This document shows, piece after piece, positions 1 to 8,554 of a stretch of DNA of 38,019 nt; within the stretch, counting starts at the first letter, position 1, and every line of letters begins with the position of its first letter. The translations under genes and the position numbers were made by a program. The notes beneath the pieces are model-generated. The model ran no database searches and was not told the DNA's origin. It saw only the letters and a list, made by a program, of their open reading frames with translations. The stretch spans positions 1 to 38,019 of the forward strand of contig JARYLT010000017.1 in assembly GCA_029907515.1 (NCBI GenBank), given 5' to 3'. Source of the stretch: Spirochaetota bacterium. Lineage in GTDB: Bacteria > Spirochaetota > UBA4802 > UB4802.

Positions 1-152
1 CTGGAGCAAAGTATATTAATGTTTTTCAACTGAAATCCAGCGGTCGGTACAGCAAACCATTGCATTACCGTGTGGATGAAACTTTTGAAAGCAGTGTGCT
101 TCCCGGTTTTGTGGTTGACTGCGCGCGAATTTTTAAAGGCGCTGATGTATGA
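1..152 (+). CDS. Uma2-family (DUF820) putative endonuclease, C-terminal fragment
   Basis: The reading frame is open from the window edge and stops with TGA at 150-152. It encodes about 49 residues of a C-terminus. The segment VLPGFVVD followed by ARIF resembles the end of Uma2/DUF820 proteins, a PD-(D/E)XK-fold family in which a VLPGF-type motif precedes a short final helix. The catalytic part lies outside the window, so activity cannot be judged. The assignment rests on this one motif; any other protein with a similar tail is possible. Confidence 0.5.
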   Translation, partial: GAKYINVFQLKSSGRYSKPLHYRVDETFESSVLPGFVVDCARIFKGADV

Positions 153-224
153 ATGCATCTTCCAGACTACGTTATTACAATTTTTTCCTGTCTAGTTAAA
201 AGAATATATCATGCAGAAAATACA

Positions 225-1292
225 TTACAATTTATCTTGTTTTCTTGCCTTTTTATAATTCTTTAGCATTTTACCAAATTCTCTATCCTTTTGTCTGCGC
301 TCTGCAACCGTTGATTCAAAAAAGGCTTTTTCCTTTGTCATCTTTAAATAATTTTCATAGGATTCTCTGCTGATCTGTCCATGTTCAACTGCATGGATGA
401 CAGCACACCCAACTTCGCTGGTATGGGTGCAATCGTTGAATTTACAGTGTGCTGCAAGGCGGTAAATATCATCAAACGTTGTTTCAAGGCCTTCTGATGC
501 ATCAGCTATCCCCACTTCCCGCATACCGGGATTGTCAATTAATATGCCGCCATTTTCAAGAATTATCAGTTGCCTGTGGCTTGTGACGTGCCGGCCCTTA
601 TGGGTGCTCTGGCTGATTGTATCTGTCTTCATGATATCTTTGCCGCAAAGATTGTTTACAAGTGTTGATTTCCCAACACCGGATGATCCCAGCAGGCAAT
701 ATGTTTTGCCCTTTTCGATAATCTGTACCAGCGCTTTGTATCCATTCTGTGTTTTGTTGCTGATTGCACACACGGGAACATTATCAATCCGCTGCTTTAT
801 ATTCTCGATAATTTCCAACGTATATTTTCCATTTATTAAATCGGTTCTGGTCAATACAATTACAGGTTGTACTTTTGATGCGCTGCAAATGGTGAGATAT
901 CGTTCGATTCTGTTTATGTTAAAGTCTCTGTCAACTGCCAGAACTATAAAAGCAAAATCAACATTCGCAGCAATAATCTGCTTCTGGCCGAGTTTACCAA
1001 CGGCCTGCCGCTCTATCGTAGAAAATCGTGGAAGTATTGCATGAATTATTGCAAAATCAGAATCGACAATTGTTAGTGCAACCCAATCACCAACCGCGGG
1101 GAAATCCTCTCTACCTGTGGCTGTAAAACGCAGTTTGCCGGTTATTTCAGCGTCATATTCACCATGTGCTGTGTTCACCACATAGCGTTCTTTATGTTCT
1201 GCGATGATTCTTCCTATCTCAAAATGTTGCAGGTTGTGTTCAATCCGCAGTTGTTCTAATGTTTCATTGTAGCCTAAATCTTCAAGATTCAT
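225..1292 (-). CDS. rsgA: Ribosome small subunit biogenesis GTPase RsgA
   Basis: RsgA is a circularly permuted GTPase that binds the nearly mature 30S subunit in the cytoplasm and helps complete its decoding site. The 355-residue product has an N-terminal OB-fold (about 25-95). The GTPase motifs come in permuted order: G4 TRTD at 148-151, G1 GSSGVGKST at 202-210, a threonine-containing switch near 229-237 and G3 DNPG at 253-256. A zinc-binding segment follows with C283, C288, H290 and C296. Length and domain order are normal for the family. TRTD replaces the usual NKxD, a common RsgA variant. Its ATG directly abuts the stop codon of the truncated panE-like frame upstream, so the two are probably cotranscribed. 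Confidence 0.96.
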   Translation of the reverse strand: MNLEDLGYNETLEQLRIEHNLQHFEIGRIIAEHKERYVVNTAHGEYDAEITGKLRFTATGREDFPAVGDWVALTIVDSDFAIIHAILPRFSTIERQAVGKLGQKQIIAANVDFAFIVLAVDRDFNINRIERYLTICSASKVQPVIVLTRTDLINGKYTLEIIENIKQRIDNVPVCAISNKTQNGYKALVQIIEKGKTYCLLGSSGVGKSTLVNNLCGKDIMKTDTISQSTHKGRHVTSHRQLIILENGGILIDNPGMREVGIADASEGLETTFDDIYRLAAHCKFNDCTHTSEVGCAVIHAVEHGQISRESYENYLKMTKEKAFFESTVAERRQKDREFGKMLKNYKKARKQDKL

Positions 1293-1430
1293 TTATGTAT
1301 TTCCGTTGGATTTGTGTTCGTTATACCTTTCATTTCGTGCCAGTACTGTAACAGTAAATCCTGCTTTAATAAGTTTACCAGCAAAAATACTACCTATAGC
1401 TCCGGCTCCATACACTAACATTTTCATCAT
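1293..1430 (-). pseudogene. Truncated ketopantoate reductase (PanE/ApbA) N-terminus
   Basis: A 45-residue frame starts at the ATG ending at 1430, preceded by an AAGGAGACA ribosome-binding site. It begins MMKMLVYGAGAIGSIFAGKL, a textbook Rossmann glycine motif of the ketopantoate reductase family, and runs through TVTVLARNERY before a short unrelated tail. The rest of the NADP domain and the whole C-terminal helical domain are absent, so it cannot reduce ketopantoate. The TAA stop touches the rsgA ATG. This looks like a deletion that kept the promoter and ribosome-binding site of panE and placed rsgA behind them. The frame can be extended to an upstream ATG near 1586, but the strong ribosome-binding site favours the shorter start. 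Confidence 0.65.
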
Positions 1431-1652
1431 TGTCTCCTTGATGTTATTTACCATATTGCAAGGTCTTAATTCAATATAGCACATGATTGAAATTGATATA
1501 CAATTTTGTACAAAAACAAAATTGACGAATTCTTGTTCAATACTTTCCCAATTTTTATTTGACACAATCTCAGCTGAGTTAACCATACTACATTACCAGC
1601 ACATACAGTTTGTTATTGTGAAATTACAGTAAAATGTGATAGATAAGTAACT

Positions 1653-2549
1653 ATGATAAAAATAGGAACACGGGGTAGTGCACTGGCGTTGTGGCAGGCT
1701 CATTTTGTGGCAGGCCAGCTCACACAGGAACATACAATAGTCACCATAAAAACAAAGGGTGATCGCATACAAAATGTGTCCTTTGATAAAATTGAAGGCA
1801 AAGGTTTTTTTACCAAGGAGCTGGAAGAGGCCCTGTTATCAGGAACTATCGACATGGCTGTGCATTCCATGAAGGACCTGCCAACCGATGACACGCCTGG
1901 ACTTGCCATTGCAGCGGTTACAAAACGTGAGGACCCATCCGATGTAATCATTATACGGCCTGAAGCATATAGGGCAAACCACTGGTTTCCGCTAAAGGAA
2001 AATACAAAAGTTGGGACAAGCTCACTGCGAAGGGTGGCACAGCTGAAACGAATTTTGTCGTCAGCGGAAGCCATGCCACTTAGAGGCAATGTGCCCACAC
2101 GCATCCGTCGCCTGCGCGAAGCTAAGTTTGATGCCATCATACTGGCTAAAGCGGGATTAAAACGGTTGGGTGTTGATCTGTCGGGGTTTTACAGTATGGT
2201 GCTGCCATTCAGCTACTTTTTGCCTTCACCAGGACAGGGTGCGCTAGCCATACAGGTGCGCAGTGATGACAAAACAGCAATTGAAGCAGTAACGCATCTT
2301 CATGATGAAGCAACAGCAAAATCAGTTCAGGCTGAGCGACAGTTCCTGAAAGCGTTTGGTGCAGGCTGTCACGTACCATTAGGCGCATTTGCACATTGTG
2401 TTGATGAAACAATTATACTTACCGGTGTCATTCTTTCAGTTGACGGAACTCGGTATTTTCGCCATACTGTTGAAGATACTGACCCACAACGAGCAGGCGA
2501 CAGGTTAGCACGCTTTATGATTGAGCAGGGAGCAGAAAAACTACTATGA
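1653..2549 (+). CDS. hemC: Hydroxymethylbilane synthase (porphobilinogen deaminase)
   Basis: The enzyme polymerises four porphobilinogen molecules into hydroxymethylbilane in tetrapyrrole synthesis. The 298-residue product carries the full set of family motifs: GTRGSALALWQA near the start, HSMKD with catalytic Asp75, GTSSLRR at 121-127, LRGNVPTR at 143-150, PSPGQGALAIQ at 191-201, and the dipyrromethane-cofactor cysteine C239 in FGAGCHVPLG. Its length is normal. It is the first gene of the heme cluster, and its stop overlaps the next start in an ATGA arrangement, which implies translational coupling. The ribosome-binding site before the ATG is weak. Confidence 0.98.
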   Translation: MIKIGTRGSALALWQAHFVAGQLTQEHTIVTIKTKGDRIQNVSFDKIEGKGFFTKELEEALLSGTIDMAVHSMKDLPTDDTPGLAIAAVTKREDPSDVIIIRPEAYRANHWFPLKENTKVGTSSLRRVAQLKRILSSAEAMPLRGNVPTRIRRLREAKFDAIILAKAGLKRLGVDLSGFYSMVLPFSYFLPSPGQGALAIQVRSDDKTAIEAVTHLHDEATAKSVQAERQFLKAFGAGCHVPLGAFAHCVDETIILTGVILSVDGTRYFRHTVEDTDPQRAGDRLARFMIEQGAEKLL

Positions 2550-4027
2550 AACAACATGGATTTGTGTATTTAGTAGGAGCAGGTCCCGGTGATCCGGGAC
2601 TCATTTCGGTTAAGGGGAAAGAGTGCATTGAAAAAGCTGATTGCATTATCTACGACTATTTAGCAAATCCGGTATTGTTGCAACACACCCGCGCCGAGCT
2701 TATCTATGTGGGTAAGCAGGGAAGCCAGCACACGCTGTCACAGGAAGAGATTAACAGACTCATTGTGCAAAAGGCGCGCGAAGGTAAAGTGGTGGTGCGA
2801 TTAAAGGGTGGTGATCCATTTATCTTTGGCAGGGGCGGTGAAGAAGCAGAAGAATTAATAGCAGCAGGTATAGCCTATGCGATAGTTCCCGGTATATCGT
2901 CCTTTTATTCGGCACTGGCTTATGCCGGCATCCCTATAACTCACCGTGATTATGCAGCAAGCTTTGAAGTAATCACCGGACACAGGCGAGCTGATGGTAC
3001 GGAAGATATAACATTGCCCGATTATAGTCCGCAGAAAACGTACACATTTCTTATGGGAATGAAAAACCTGGATACTATCTGCAAGCGATTGATACAGGAA
3101 AAAAATTTCCCGGCGCAAACACCAATCGCAGTGGTTACCTGGGGAACCTTGCCAAAACAAAAGGTGGCAACCGGCACACTGGAAACTATTGCCACAGAAG
3201 TAGAAAAGGCTGGATTAACGCCACCAGCTATTATTGCAATAGGCAGGGTAGTGAGCTTGCGAAACACGTTGCGCTGGTATGACACCTTACCGCTATTTGG
3301 CAAAAAAGTGGTGGTGACGCGCACGCGTGAGCAGGCAAGCGTTCTTTCCAGACGCTTGTATGAGTTAGGTGCTGATGTGGTGGAGTTTCCTACCATAGCA
3401 ATAAAAAAATTGCCGGAACTATCGCCACTCCATAATGCTTTGAACAGATTGCATGATTATGACTGGATTGTATTCACATCACAGAATGCGGTGAGCATTT
3501 TCTTTGAGGAAATGTTTGCATTAGGGTTTGATGCGCGCTCATTGCGGTGTAAGGTGGCAGCAATTGGTCCTGCAACACGTGATGCGTTACGGGCATATGC
3601 AGTAGTTGCCGATCTGGTGCCACAGGAGTATGTGGCCGAAAGCCTGGTGGATGCGTTTAAGGGTGTGGATATTGCAGGCAAAAAAATTCTTGTTCCCTGT
3701 TCGATAAAAGCACGGGCTGCATTGACTCAAGGCCTGCAGCAGGCAGGAGCGCAGGTGGAAAGAGTGCATATCTATGATGCTACCAGGCCTGAAGTAACAC
3801 CTGCAATGCTACAGCAAGTGCAGAATGCTGACATCATTACATTTACCAGTTCATCAACGGTGCGCAATTTTGTGGAGCTTGCAGGAACCACTACAGCAGC
3901 AGTTGCCTGCATAGGTCCAATCACAGCAGACGAGTGCATAAAACAGGGACTATCGCCACATATTGTTGCTAAAGAATATACAATAGAAGGATTGGTGCAG
4001 GCTATACTGGAGTATTTTACAGGATAG
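2546..4027 (+). CDS. cobA/hemD: Fused uroporphyrinogen-III C-methyltransferase / uroporphyrinogen-III synthase
   Basis: The 493-residue bifunctional protein closes hydroxymethylbilane to uroporphyrinogen III and methylates it twice with SAM toward precorrin-2 (siroheme, cobalamin or heme d1 branches). Residues 1 to about 245 are the methyltransferase: VGAGPGDPGLI at 10-20, LKGGDPFIFGRGGEE at 86-100 and PGISS with ITHRDYA near 115-137. Residues from about 250 form the HemD part, with VVVTRTREQ, VFTSQNAV and TFTSSSTVRNF. Such fusions are common in anaerobes. The start overlaps the hemC stop by four bases. The gene carries three copies of the octamer ACTATCGC (at 2879, 3418 and 3949). Confidence 0.97.
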   Translation: MKQHGFVYLVGAGPGDPGLISVKGKECIEKADCIIYDYLANPVLLQHTRAELIYVGKQGSQHTLSQEEINRLIVQKAREGKVVVRLKGGDPFIFGRGGEEAEELIAAGIAYAIVPGISSFYSALAYAGIPITHRDYAASFEVITGHRRADGTEDITLPDYSPQKTYTFLMGMKNLDTICKRLIQEKNFPAQTPIAVVTWGTLPKQKVATGTLETIATEVEKAGLTPPAIIAIGRVVSLRNTLRWYDTLPLFGKKVVVTRTREQASVLSRRLYELGADVVEFPTIAIKKLPELSPLHNALNRLHDYDWIVFTSQNAVSIFFEEMFALGFDARSLRCKVAAIGPATRDALRAYAVVADLVPQEYVAESLVDAFKGVDIAGKKILVPCSIKARAALTQGLQQAGAQVERVHIYDATRPEVTPAMLQQVQNADIITFTSSSTVRNFVELAGTTTAAVACIGPITADECIKQGLSPHIVAKEYTIEGLVQAILEYFTG

Positions 4028-4060
4028 TTTTTTACATTTCATTATTATAGGAGTAATACT

Positions 4061-5035
4061 ATGCATCCCTATTACAGGCCACGGCGTTTACGTGAAACAG
4101 AAGTAATACGAAATCTTTGTGCTGAAACAGTTCTTGATTACAATAAACTCATCATGCCCTATTTTGTGATTGAAGGTAGCAATATTGCCCAGCCCATTGA
4201 GTCAATGCCAGGAGTAAGCCGCCTATCAATTGATAATCTTTTGAAAACATTGGAAGCTGATGTTGCGTCGGGTGTACAGTCTATTATACTCTTTGGCATT
4301 CCGTATGAAAAAGATGAAAAAGCCAGTGGTGCGTATGATGATAATGGTATAGTACAGAAAGCCTGCAGGGAAATAAAAAAACATTTTAAACACATAACTA
4401 TTATTACTGATGTGTGCCTGTGTGAATACACAAGCCATGGCCATTGTGGCATGGTAGTTAATGGTAGGGTAGATAATGACAGTACATTGGAACTGCTGGC
4501 CAAAACAGCTGTTTCGCATGCACAGGCAGGTGCTGATGTGGTAGCACCATCGGATATGATGGATGGCCGCATTGAAGCAATACGAACAGCACTTGATGAA
4601 GCAGGATTATTTCATATTCCCATTTTATCATATGCTGCAAAATATGCTTCGGCTTTCTATGGCCCATTCAGGGATGCAGCAGGGAGCGCACCGCAATTTG
4701 GTGATAGGCGTAGCTATCAGATGGATTTCAGAAATGCACGTGAAGCGTTGAAAGAGGTGTATCTTGATATTGAAGAAGGTGCTGATATTGTCATGGTAAA
4801 ACCTGCACTTGCATACTTAGATATACTATACCGTGTTAAACAGGCGGTAGATGTTCCCGTATGCGCCTACAATGTGAGTGGTGAGTATTCAATGGTAAAA
4901 GCTGCAGCCACATTAGGGTTTGGTGATGAGGCACGCCTGGTACGTGAAATTATGACAGCAATTTTTAGGGCTGGAACCGATATGGTGATTTCATATCATA
5001 CAGTTGATATCCTGAAAAACAGGTGGTTTGATTAG
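4061..5035 (+). CDS. hemB: Delta-aminolevulinic acid dehydratase (porphobilinogen synthase)
   Basis: It condenses two 5-aminolevulinate molecules into porphobilinogen. The 324-residue protein has the two Schiff-base lysines, K194 in YAAKYASAFYGPFR and K247 in MVKP. It also has a cysteine-rich metal site, C119, C121 and C129 in DVCLCEYTSHGHCG, which indicates the zinc-dependent class rather than the aspartate-rich magnesium class. The motif APSDMMDGR and the final SGEYSM segment are intact. An AGGAG ribosome-binding site lies about ten bases before the ATG. The 33-base gap to cobA/hemD supports one operon. Confidence 0.98.
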   Translation: MHPYYRPRRLRETEVIRNLCAETVLDYNKLIMPYFVIEGSNIAQPIESMPGVSRLSIDNLLKTLEADVASGVQSIILFGIPYEKDEKASGAYDDNGIVQKACREIKKHFKHITIITDVCLCEYTSHGHCGMVVNGRVDNDSTLELLAKTAVSHAQAGADVVAPSDMMDGRIEAIRTALDEAGLFHIPILSYAAKYASAFYGPFRDAAGSAPQFGDRRSYQMDFRNAREALKEVYLDIEEGADIVMVKPALAYLDILYRVKQAVDVPVCAYNVSGEYSMVKAAATLGFGDEARLVREIMTAIFRAGTDMVISYHTVDILKNRWFD

Positions 5036-5053
5036 TTTATGTAAGGGGGGATT

Positions 5054-6346
5054 ATGGCATTGCATACATCACGGTCAAAAGAACTTTATGAAGAGGCATG
5101 TAAATATATGCCTGGCGGTGTTAACTCACCAGTGCGTGCATTTCGTTCGGTTGGTGGGCATCCACTGTATTTTAAATTAGGCAAGGGTAGTCATATCATT
5201 GATGAAGATGGTAATGATTTTATTGATTACTGCATGTCATGGGGACCGCTTATTTTAGGGCATGCTGATAATGATGTTGTTAAAGCTATACAGAAAGTAG
5301 CTGAAAATGGCACAAGCTTTGGTGCACCACATGAAGGGGAGATAAGCATCGCGCGAATGGTGGTTGAATCATTCCCTGGTATTGAAAAAGTTCGCTTTGT
5401 TAACTCAGGTACTGAAGCAACCATGAGTGCTATCAGACTTGCACGCGGGTATACTGGCAAAAGCAAGATAATAAAATTTGATGGTTGCTACCATGGCCAT
5501 GCTGATCATCTGCTGGTTGCTGCAGGTTCAGGGCTTGCAACCTTTGGTATGCCCGATTCAGCTGGTGTCACAAAGGATAATGCCAGAGACACCATAGTGG
5601 TGAAATATAATGACATAGATGCCTTGCATCAGGTACTATCGCACAACGATGATGTTGCGTGCTGTATCATGGAGCCGGTATGTTGTAACTACGGGCTTAT
5701 TCTTCCAAAAAAAGATTACCTGAAACAGGTGCGAGAGCTATGTACAAAACATAAAGTTCTTTTGATATTTGATGAGGTTATTACTGGTTTCAGGCTTGCC
5801 CGCGGTGGTGCACAGGAGCGTTTTGCTGTACAGGCTGACATCACAACGCTTGGTAAAATTATTGGCGGGGGACTACCTGTTGGTGCTTATGGGGCATCGT
5901 CTGAAATTATGGCTAAGGTTGCCCCCGATGGGCCTGTGTATCAGGCAGGAACACTTTCAGGTAATCCTATTGCTGTTGCAGCAGGCATTGCAACGTTGCA
6001 AAAATTGGTGCCATCAGCATATCAAAAGCTTGAGGAACTGGGCACATATTTTGAAGAACAGATGAAACCGATTATATCGCGTTTTAAAAATAAAGTGCTG
6101 TTTATGCGCTTTGCTTCAATATTTGCATTGTACTTTACCAATGAAGATATCATTACAAGTGTTGATCAGGTTAAAGAGTGCAATATGCAGCAGTTTGCAC
6201 GCTTTCATAGGTTAATGCTTGAGCGCGGTATATATCTTTCGCCATCGGGTTATGAGGTTGGCTTTTTATCCTTATCGCACTCAAAAGATGATATTGACAA
6301 AACCGTAAAAGCAATTGGTGAATCGTTAGAAATAGTATTACGTTAA
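5054..6346 (+). CDS. hemL: Glutamate-1-semialdehyde 2,1-aminomutase
   Basis: This PLP enzyme converts glutamate-1-semialdehyde to 5-aminolevulinate, the last step of the C5 (tRNA-Glu) pathway. The 430-residue product has MPGGVNSPVRAF near 19-30, the FNSGTEA-like segment VNSGTEATM, a DEVITGFR motif at 240-247, and the PLP lysine K268 in LGKIIGGGLPVGAYG. A purine-rich AAGGGGGGA ribosome-binding site precedes the ATG. Presence of hemL means the C5 route is used, yet glutamyl-tRNA reductase (hemA) is not in this window and must lie elsewhere. The gene ends convergently with the histidine kinase, overlapping it by nine bases. Confidence 0.98.
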   Translation: MALHTSRSKELYEEACKYMPGGVNSPVRAFRSVGGHPLYFKLGKGSHIIDEDGNDFIDYCMSWGPLILGHADNDVVKAIQKVAENGTSFGAPHEGEISIARMVVESFPGIEKVRFVNSGTEATMSAIRLARGYTGKSKIIKFDGCYHGHADHLLVAAGSGLATFGMPDSAGVTKDNARDTIVVKYNDIDALHQVLSHNDDVACCIMEPVCCNYGLILPKKDYLKQVRELCTKHKVLLIFDEVITGFRLARGGAQERFAVQADITTLGKIIGGGLPVGAYGASSEIMAKVAPDGPVYQAGTLSGNPIAVAAGIATLQKLVPSAYQKLEELGTYFEEQMKPIISRFKNKVLFMRFASIFALYFTNEDIITSVDQVKECNMQQFARFHRLMLERGIYLSPSGYEVGFLSLSHSKDDIDKTVKAIGESLEIVLR

Positions 6347-7390
6347 CCGCTTGTCCTGTGGCAGGGCAATTTTGAATATAATGGAGTTTTTCTTAAGTTC
6401 GGGAGTAATGATTCCACCGTGCAGCATAATGATACGCTGGGCAATACAGAGGTTAAATGTTTCAATATTTGATCGAGTTGTGTAAAATGGATCAAAAATA
6501 TAGGGTAAATCTTCTTCGGCAAGTATGTCCGTAGAAAACGAGATGGTGATAATAAATTCATAAACACTATCATGACAGTGCATACGTATTGTGTCCTTTT
6601 TTGCATGCTGAGCAATAAATTCAATGATGCGGATAAAAGCAAAACGTAAGCGGTCATAATCTATATACATGTGATAATGATTTTCGGTTTCAATAGTTAT
6701 ATGTAAATCTTTATTAAATTGTTTTGCAGCTGCACTTAACGTTGTTTTTTGTTCTTGTAAAAATTTTACAATATCGTATGCAGATAGTTGAACTCTTTTT
6801 AGGTCGCCCATCTCTTCAATTTGCTGCGTCAGGTAGTTCAGTCGTTCAGCATTTTCAACAATATAGGATAAAAATTTTTTTGCCTCGGAGTGATCTATCC
6901 CTTCTTCACATTTTCGCATAAGGAGATTGGCATATCCACCTATGGAAACAAGGGGATTTCGTACCTCATGAGCTATTGAGTCTGCTAACTGTTTCAGTGA
7001 TTCAAAACGGTCAAAATAATTTTTCCGTATCTGGGCAATGAGTTGCTGCTGCTTACGATGGAGTTTAAATAAACGGGTAGTATCAGTTAATACAAATGCA
7101 ATCAGGTAAGACTCTTCATCTTTAATTGCTAATATGTTAACCTTATAGTGATGAATTTTATTATTTATTTTTAAGCTGATATGTTCTGCATGAGTTTTAT
7201 CAGGTTGTAGCGAACGTAAAATATTTTTTATTTTTTCATCTTCCAGGATACTGATTGCACCATCTTTTGTAACAAACTTTTCTGCCCTGTCATTGTTAAA
7301 AAGTACATTGTAATTATTACCGTCAATGATGAGTATCCCGTCATTCACCAGGTCAAAAAGATTGATGAGTTGTAAAGAAGATTTCAGCAT
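6338..7390 (-). CDS. PAS-type histidine kinase with degenerate ATP-binding domain
   Basis: The 350-residue protein has no membrane segment. Residues 1-105 look like a PAS sensor domain. A HisKA helix follows with the phospho-acceptor H141 in SIAHEVRNPL. The C-terminal HATPase region (about 225-345) keeps an F-box-like IFDPFYTTR at 298-306. The N-box asparagines are missing (IIEFIAQHA at 255-263), the G1 DxGxG is replaced by ISFSTD, and the G2 glycines by TFNLCIA. ATP binding is therefore doubtful. No response regulator is next to it. Leptospira carries a heme-linked two-component pair near its heme genes, so a role in heme sensing is possible, but this is inference. Confidence 0.85.
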   Translation of the reverse strand: MLKSSLQLINLFDLVNDGILIIDGNNYNVLFNNDRAEKFVTKDGAISILEDEKIKNILRSLQPDKTHAEHISLKINNKIHHYKVNILAIKDEESYLIAFVLTDTTRLFKLHRKQQQLIAQIRKNYFDRFESLKQLADSIAHEVRNPLVSIGGYANLLMRKCEEGIDHSEAKKFLSYIVENAERLNYLTQQIEEMGDLKRVQLSAYDIVKFLQEQKTTLSAAAKQFNKDLHITIETENHYHMYIDYDRLRFAFIRIIEFIAQHAKKDTIRMHCHDSVYEFIITISFSTDILAEEDLPYIFDPFYTTRSNIETFNLCIAQRIIMLHGGIITPELKKNSIIFKIALPQDKRLT

Positions 7391-7437
7391 GGGTATAGTA
7401 TATATGTAAAAAAAATTGAGGTCAATAAAAAATAATG

Positions 7438-8334
7438 TTATCTATCAAACCTGTATAATCCTGATTGTTTTGCCCACAAGTAAGCCTGATCATATTCCTG
7501 TATGGTAATACGCCTTCCCAGGCTTTTATGGGTATGTGCCCTGTATTCAGGACGGTACTGAGCCATAATATTTACATATGTGTGAGGTGAAATAGCAGAT
7601 AGTTCCTTAAAAATAAGGTCACTGCGGACAATGTTCTCAGGCATGACTAAATGACGTACCAGCAAACCTCTTTTTGCAATGCCCGTTTCAATGACAAGGT
7701 CTCCAACCTGACGATGCATCTCTCTTAGGGCGGCAATAGCTTTTTGCGGATAATCACGGGCACCACTTAATTCCATTGCAACTGTAGTGTCCATATATTT
7801 GAAATCGGGCATGTAAATATCAAATATACCATCTGACAATTGTATTGTTTCTACCGAATCATAACCACCTGAATTGTATACCAGAGGAATAGTAAGGCCA
7901 CGTTCAATGGCAAAAGGGAGTGCCTCTATAATTGCATGGACCACATGTGTTGGGCTTACAAAATTTATGTTATGGCAGCCCTTTTGCTGCAGCCGTATCA
8001 TCATATCAGCCAGTTCTTCAGGGGTAACTTCGTGGCCGTTTGGCATTTGTGATATATCCCAGTTCTGGCAGAATATGCAGGCAAGGTTACAATTGGCAAA
8101 AAAGATTGTCCCTGAGCCATATGTACCAACAAGACATGATTCTTCACCAAAGTGTGCATGATATGAAGCTACGAGTGCTTGCAAACCAGTTCTGCATTTA
8201 CCGGTTGCAGAACGCCTGTCAACTTTGCATGCGTGAGGGCAGAGCGTACAGTGGGTAACGATAGTGTTCAGCGCTTCAATGCGTTTATGAAGCTCTCCAC
8301 GTTCATATAAAGCTATGTATGATGGATAACTCAT
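7438..8334 (-). CDS. PflA-like radical SAM protein (COG1313 type)
   Basis: The protein is a radical-SAM enzyme of the pyruvate-formate-lyase-activating-like group. The cluster motif is CNLACIFC (C88, C92, C95 when numbered from the upstream TTG). An additional cysteine set, C35, C38, C42 and C53 in CTLCPHAC..CR, precedes the barrel, as in COG1313 proteins whose substrate is unknown. The frame can start at a TTG at 8352, but the ATG at 8334 (MSYPSYIALY) is preferred because a purine-rich AAAAGAG lies upstream of it and the TTG has none. It stands alone between the kinase and the divergent Rpn-like gene, so context gives no substrate clue. Confidence 0.85.
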   Translation of the reverse strand: MSYPSYIALYERGELHKRIEALNTIVTHCTLCPHACKVDRRSATGKCRTGLQALVASYHAHFGEESCLVGTYGSGTIFFANCNLACIFCQNWDISQMPNGHEVTPEELADMMIRLQQKGCHNINFVSPTHVVHAIIEALPFAIERGLTIPLVYNSGGYDSVETIQLSDGIFDIYMPDFKYMDTTVAMELSGARDYPQKAIAALREMHRQVGDLVIETGIAKRGLLVRHLVMPENIVRSDLIFKELSAISPHTYVNIMAQYRPEYRAHTHKSLGRRITIQEYDQAYLWAKQSGLYRFDR

Positions 8335-8512
8335 GAGTGCTACTCTTTTCAAGAAGTATTATGTTTATTGATACCAGGCAATTTAATAAACAAAATAATT
8401 AAATTAGTACATCATGCTTTCTTTTCATTATATGCGTATAACAATTTTAAGGATTCATTAAAAAAACTCAAAAATTTTTATCATAATTTTTCAAATTTTT
8501 TATCCTGAAGCG

Positions 8513-8528
8513 TATTTATATATAAATA
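8513..8528. repeat. Perfect 16-bp AT palindrome upstream of the Rpn-like gene
   Basis: TATTTATATATAAATA reads the same on both strands and lies 27 bases before the start of the Rpn-like nuclease gene. It could be an operator or simply an AT-rich promoter element. Nothing else supports a specific role. Confidence 0.35.
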
Positions 8529-8554
8529 CAATAGATTTCTACCATGAGGTATCT

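Noticed and set aside
532-1044. Long antisense frame inside rsgA
   Set aside because: It is the shadow of a well-conserved gene and shows no family motif or ribosome-binding site.
1431-1586. N-terminal extension of the panE fragment
   Set aside because: The extension lacks family similarity, and the AAGGAG site lies inside it directly before the preferred ATG.
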